Of a DNA stretch of 64,000 nt, positions 59,800 through 64,000 are shown piece by piece. Origin of the DNA: Sipunculus nudus (lineage: Eukaryota > Annelida > Sipuncula > Golfingiida > Sipunculidae). The notes under the pieces are model-generated. The model saw only the letters and a program-made list of their open reading frames with translations, made no database searches and was not told where the DNA came from. Both the position numbers and the translations under genes were made by a program. Each line of letters starts with the position of its first letter. Position 1 is the first letter of the stretch. The stretch spans positions 45,875,340 through 45,939,339 of the forward strand of contig CM049322.1 of the NCBI GenBank assembly GCA_026874595.1. Direction: 5' to 3'.

Positions 59800-60342
59800 T
59801 TTCATTGGTTGATCAGAGTAGTAGTGGTGATGGACTTGTGAGTTTAATAAGATCATATATTTTTACAAATTGCATTGATAAATTTAAATTGACCAACAAT
59901 CTCACCATCAATTATACTGATGTACGCTTTATTATAAGGAATGGTTAATTCGAGGGGTATTCTCCTATTTTATGAATTTTTCCCTATTGACATATAATGA
60001 CGCCAAATTACCCTTCGTTGATTGATTTGCTTATTGAACGGTTACACCAGAAACTATTGAGTTCTGCTTGTATGTATGAACATGTCCTGAACGGCCTCCC
60101 TGTTTTTATGTGTATACGGATAATATGGCCGATTACATAGAATTGTTTGCCTTCTTATTCATAACGTCATGACTGTGGCTTGCTACGACCTGCTAATGTG
60201 AGTTTAGTTGGATTACCAGTATTCAACACATTCGCCGTTTAGTTATATTTTCAATTTATCACGAGGCTTTATATAATTGGTTCATATACAGAACATAGTT
60301 CTGCTCGCCACGTAGACTGAACTCACCTTATTAAAACAACTG

Positions 60343-60380
<38 letters not shown>

Positions 60381-61074
60381 ACTTTTGGAGTCACTGATGC
60401 AAGGTCACTGATAAACCGAGCTCGAAACCTGGCTCTTAGGAAGATAAATAAGGTTGATTTGACATCAGGTACTTCTTAGCTCTAAGGAGATCCTCGCTGA
60501 TTTGTTAACATACTGTTAACGATGAAACTATTGTCTTTTATAAGATGTTGACTGCTCCAAAGTCACTCAGAAACTTGATTTAATTCAGAGATAATACATT
60601 GATCAACGATATTAAAAGAACACACATGTACATATTGATATGGCTTTATGTATACCTGTCATAAATTTTGGTCTAGGGCATACGTCTTAATGTCGAGCGC
60701 ACTGTCATAAACTTTGGTCTACGTTATACGTTTTAACGTCGAGCGCACACCTTGAACTTGTCACCGTGTATTCATGTAAAGTGTAGCAGTCACGTGACCA
60801 GCAAGTGCTCGTTGTACTACCGTATATAAATTGTTATCTGTTCAACAAATGTGTTTTACGAGTTCAAAAAAGCGAAGAACCTATTTATCATTAACACACA
60901 TATATAGTTTGAAGGTATAAGTGATAAGAACTTATTATATTATATAAATTACATCAGCAAGCAATGGGCACGCAACTGACGTCAGGTAATAGTATATCAG
61001 TGTAATTTGTAGGATTTTATATTCTTATTCGATATCTAGTTGTCGAATGTTCCCTCCAAAAAGACCGTATAGCC
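59800..61074 (+). promoter_or_regulatory. Upstream region of copy 8
   Basis: Shared block as in copies 2 and 5: TTCTCCTATTTTATGAA near 59,960, a (TA)n at 60,347-60,378, the right arm of the hairpin (60,394 on), CATGTAAAGTGTAG at about 60,774, and E-box CACGTG 60,791-60,796. A local duplication of about 60 bp (CATAAA.TTTGGTCTA...GTCGAGCGCAC, 60,659-60,703 and 60,705-60,748) is unique to this copy. Confidence 0.5.
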
Positions 61075-61921
61075 ATGGCTGCACATGAAGACTTATATTT
61101 TAAGTATAACGTGCCGGTAGACCCTGAATCTGCTCGAATGAATAAGTTACGGCAGATATTCCCCAGGATTGGGCTTAATTCATTACGGAAGAATATTGAC
61201 TGAAATGGGATCATCTTCACTTATTTATTCACGTAATCGTCTTTGTAATGTATGCGTTCTCTCTATCGTTCACTTGGGTCCAATGTCATGAGGCCGAGAT
61301 GAACGTGTGTTAGTTTTGTCCATTTTCTAGACGGAATTCCTATTCGAGTGTATAAGCCAGCCAACATCATACCTGACCAAGCCATCTTGGTTTACTTTCA
61401 TGGGGATGGAATGGTTCTGGGCTCCATCGAGGCTTATGATGTTTGCTGTCAAATGCTGGCAGAGTAAGAAAATAAAGGGTGTTTTTACCTGCAATCCATG
61501 TTTGTTTAAGCGTCGCATTCAATTAAAATTCGGTTACCGTGAGCAGACATCTCTTTATTACATACCTTTTTTATGTAAGAAAATGACAAACAGTTATTTC
61601 TTATGTATATAATATGAAACAGTTGTTTATAGATACACACACATACATATATATATATATACCTTTAAATATTTCAGTCGCTCCAAATATATAGTTGTGA
61701 TTGTGGAGCATCGTCTGGCACCAGAACATCCGTTACCGGCAGGGTTGGAGGACTGTGACAATGTTGCCCGATGGATACTAAGAAACAAAACAGATCATGG
61801 CATTTTCTTACAAAGACATATTAGCTAACGAAACATTAATATTTAATTACAGTATTTTTTCCTATACATAAATATATATATATATATACGTACACAAAAC
61901 ACACAATATATTTATGCTTCG

Positions 61922-61968
<47 letters not shown>

Positions 61969-62901
61969 TGCGACATATACTGAACATCAGTTTTAGCCTC
62001 ACAAAATTTGGTCTAAATAAGTTGTGACTACTGTATTATTCCTAACCCCGTGCATATAAAACTTTAAATCAAGCAAGAATAATAATAACATATTATGTTA
62101 TTGTATGATTACCTTTGTCCTCATTGTGATGACAGTGCCCCTAACAGGGGCCTAATATAGATATATGCTTTACTTAAATAAACTTTGTTCACTTAGCTTG
62201 TGCTCGCGATAAGCCCAAATACCCCATGTATTATACTTATAGTTGTTTATATTTATGGTTATAGTTATAGCATATTATTGTGATATCCTTCGTTTGGCAG
62301 CAGACATTAACATATATTAAGTCACATATAATAACAAACAAAAACACATACATAAATCTTATTTATTTGTTGTACATGGAGTTTACAAATGAAGACGTTC
62401 TGTAGTATTTAGGGATGGAGGAAACCGGGGATCCTTAAAATACTTAGACCTTACATTGGTTCCTTCAAGCCACTCTGAAACTCACGCCCGGAGTCGAACA
62501 AGAGTGCTTTAAATCCTTTACGTGTTTTTTTTTGTCCTGCCATTGCATAGGAGATAACATAATTTTACTGCATTCTTTGACTAATTGACAGGCGGGACAA
62601 TGAATAGCGTGGTGGGAGTAGGCGGTGACGACTGGCGCGGAAAGGCAGCGGCATTGTGCCCTCACTATGTAATAGGACTCGGGTTTCAGGTAAAATTACC
62701 TATGAAACAAAGACATTACTAGTTATTTTCGATATTACTATCTTAGCCAGATCAGATCTGTAAAAATCTCTTCATCAAATGACAAAACTTATAATGTTCA
62801 TCGTTTTAATAGGTGTTGGTATACCCAAGCACAGATGAACGCCTACCATTTCTGTCTTACGAGAAGTATAGTTCATAGGAGAGAGGAGATGACGCTGCTT
62901 G
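61075..62901 (+). pseudogene. Copy 8 (type A): hydrolase-like pseudogene, exons 1-5 visible
   Basis: Exon 1 (61,075-61,166) is cut off after 30 codons by a deletion of about 1 kb that also removes its donor and most of intron 1. Exon 2 (61,331-61,463) is intact with HGDG. Exon 3 (61,678-61,799) is followed by GC in place of the GT donor. Exon 4 (62,592-62,689) reads GGDDWRGK at the elbow, so the nucleophile position is Asp and a conserved Gly is Arg. Exon 5 (62,813-62,901) has an in-frame TAG where copy 5 has AAG. Exons 6-8 would lie beyond the window or are lost. Four independent lesions make it clearly dead although it is close in sequence to copy 5. Confidence 0.85.
61920..61966. repeat. 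(TA)n microsatellite
   Basis: TA run in intron 3 of copy 8, matching 40,855 in copy 5. Confidence 0.9.
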
Positions 62902-62974
62902 GTAAGATCTGAAATAACCCAACCAAAGCATATCGTAAAGTAGGACTGTGACGATACCTGCGATGTCGTACTCT

Positions 62975-63135
62975 ATCTGTATGAACCACGCGTTCATGCA
63001 CACGCAAACACACTCAAAGGTCACACGAATGACGGAGACCAGCATATAAGATAAACGTATCTTTAATGCGTTTACCCTAACCTAATACAAAAAAATCCCT
63101 TCTCTAAAACTGTAAAATCACAAGGTCTGGTAGGA
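62975..63135 (+). repeat. Repeat R1, left stub (intron 5, copy 8)
   Basis: Follows the R1 copies of copies 2 and 5 up to AAGGTCTGGTAGGATG, then is broken by the LTR-like insertion. R1-derived sequence resumes at about 63,770 (CAACACAACTGTACACTGG), so some 600 bp of R1 was replaced. Confidence 0.65.
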
Positions 63136-63765
63136 TGTTGTTACAGGTGTCTGTTTTATTGTGCGCAGGAGTGTTACATGTTTCTGTTTAAATTCTGATT
63201 ATTGTGTAGCGCAGGCATGGTTCGTTGCTATGGGAACCTCGCTAATTGGGCGCTGGCTCGCGTGTTGGTTCTGAAGCGTAGAGACACAGCGTTCTTTGTT
63301 CTAGATATTTCGGGTCTGTTCATGTGCGTGTGTATTGTTCTTTGGAATTTTTCCTAGAATTTTCGGATGAGAGCTATAAATTAGGGGTTGTGTTTAGAGC
63401 CAGCAGAAAGGAAAATACCAGCGAGCACTATGAGTGTTACCTTTTCGTCAGTTCTGGACCTTACCGATAATTGCATTGGTGTCAGATACGGACTTAATAA
63501 AGATTTAATAGGGACTGTCTCCAGTTTGCCTTTGGATTATTACTATTTACCTGGATTATTGGTGCTTAAGGACTCTTGCGGAGCTGTGACAGTAATACTA
63601 TCCGGAAATCAAAGCCTAGGTTCCGGACACGCTGGTACTGTACATTTTATTGTTATACTGTGTAATTGTATTGGTTTAGTGTATTGTAATGTTACGATTG
63701 CTTAATGAATAAATTATAATTATTTGTTAGCAAAATACCACTGACTTCTTTATTCATTCCCAACA
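63136..63765 (+). mobile_element. Probable solo LTR
   Basis: About 630 bp found in none of the other copies. It begins TGTTG(TTAC) and ends CCCAACA, giving short inverted ends TGTTG/CAACA. It has a TATA box (AGCTATAAATTAGG, about 63,370) and AATAAA at about 63,707, in the order expected of U3-R-U5. No target-site duplication was found, and the flanks show an associated deletion. An open frame of 105 codons (63,388-63,705) has no recognisable domain. The superfamily is unknown. Confidence 0.45.
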
Positions 63766-64000
63766 CTTCTCAACACAACTGTACACTGGTTATTACGAAT
63801 ACGCTTCTCCAAGTTATATCGAGCGGAAAATTTTAAAATAAATCTTCAAAGAACTTTGCTTTTAAAGTATAATTTAATTAGAATTTAATTTAATCTAGAA
63901 TTTAATTTAAAACAAAGTGGCAAGTTAGAACAACATACCGGTCTTCAATCCCAACCTTTTCGGTGACCCTCGAAGATCTGGTTCCTCTCGATCCGATCAT
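63766..64000 (+). repeat. Repeat R1, right part
   Basis: Matches 15,170-15,400 (intron 5 of copy 2): ACACTGGTTATTACGAATACG and ACCGGTCTTCAATCCCAACC. Runs to the window end. Confidence 0.6.

Noticed and set aside
63388-63705. 105-codon frame near the window end
   Set aside because: Sits between the TATA box and AATAAA of the LTR-like insertion; no recognisable domain.

Overview
This window looks like nuclear DNA from an animal, most likely a marine invertebrate and possibly a mollusc (the taxon is an inference). It is AT-rich, its genes are split by GT-AG introns, and it is full of (TA)n microsatellites, tRNA-derived SINEs, a MITE-like foldback element and an L1/Tx1-like LINE. Nothing looks bacterial or organellar.

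The backbone is a tandem array of eight complete, broken or fossil copies of one alpha/beta-hydrolase gene (hormone-sensitive-lipase/arylacetamide-deacetylase family, Abhydrolase_3), all on the + strand. In order: copy 1 (about 7.4-9.2 kb, pseudogene), copy 2 (11,404-18,117, intact, 8 exons, 321 aa), copy 3 (21.7-22.3 kb, two dead exons), copy 4 (25.7-31.3 kb, pseudogene), copy 5 (38,961-45,132, intact, 8 exons, 329 aa), copy 6 (51.6-52.5 kb, three dead exons), copy 7 (55.3-57.5 kb, pseudogene) and copy 8 (61.1-62.9 kb, pseudogene running toward the window end). Copies fall into three types that recur in order: A (2, 5, 8), B (3, 6) and C (1, 4, 7). The repeating module is about 22 kb, plus 5.65 kb in the one unit that took up a LINE.

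The most notable signal is that both intact copies, and every copy where the exon survives, lack the serine nucleophile of the family: GDSAG reads GDGWGG (or GDGGGG, GDDWRG). The catalytic Asp position reads His in most copies, and the oxyanion-hole HGGG is HGDG. The fold motifs and reading frame are otherwise kept, so this looks like a family of non-catalytic hydrolase-like proteins. About 280 bp upstream of the start codon each promoter carries a shared block with a CACGTG E-box, kept in six copies even where the gene body is dead.

Layout: 1-288 partial minus-strand exon with a PAN/Apple-like cysteine pattern; about 990-2,200 decayed minus-strand coding-like sequence of unknown origin; 5.1-7.5 kb old SINEs and a diverged upstream region; 7.4-31.3 kb copies 1-4; 32,213-37,859 LINE with target-site duplication; 39-45 kb copy 5; 46.8-51.6 kb satellite arrays in both orientations with an inserted LINE fragment; 51.6-62.9 kb copies 6-8; 63.1-63.8 kb a probable solo LTR. 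Exon coordinates were derived by aligning copies by eye and checking that GT-AG sites, exon lengths and phases agree.
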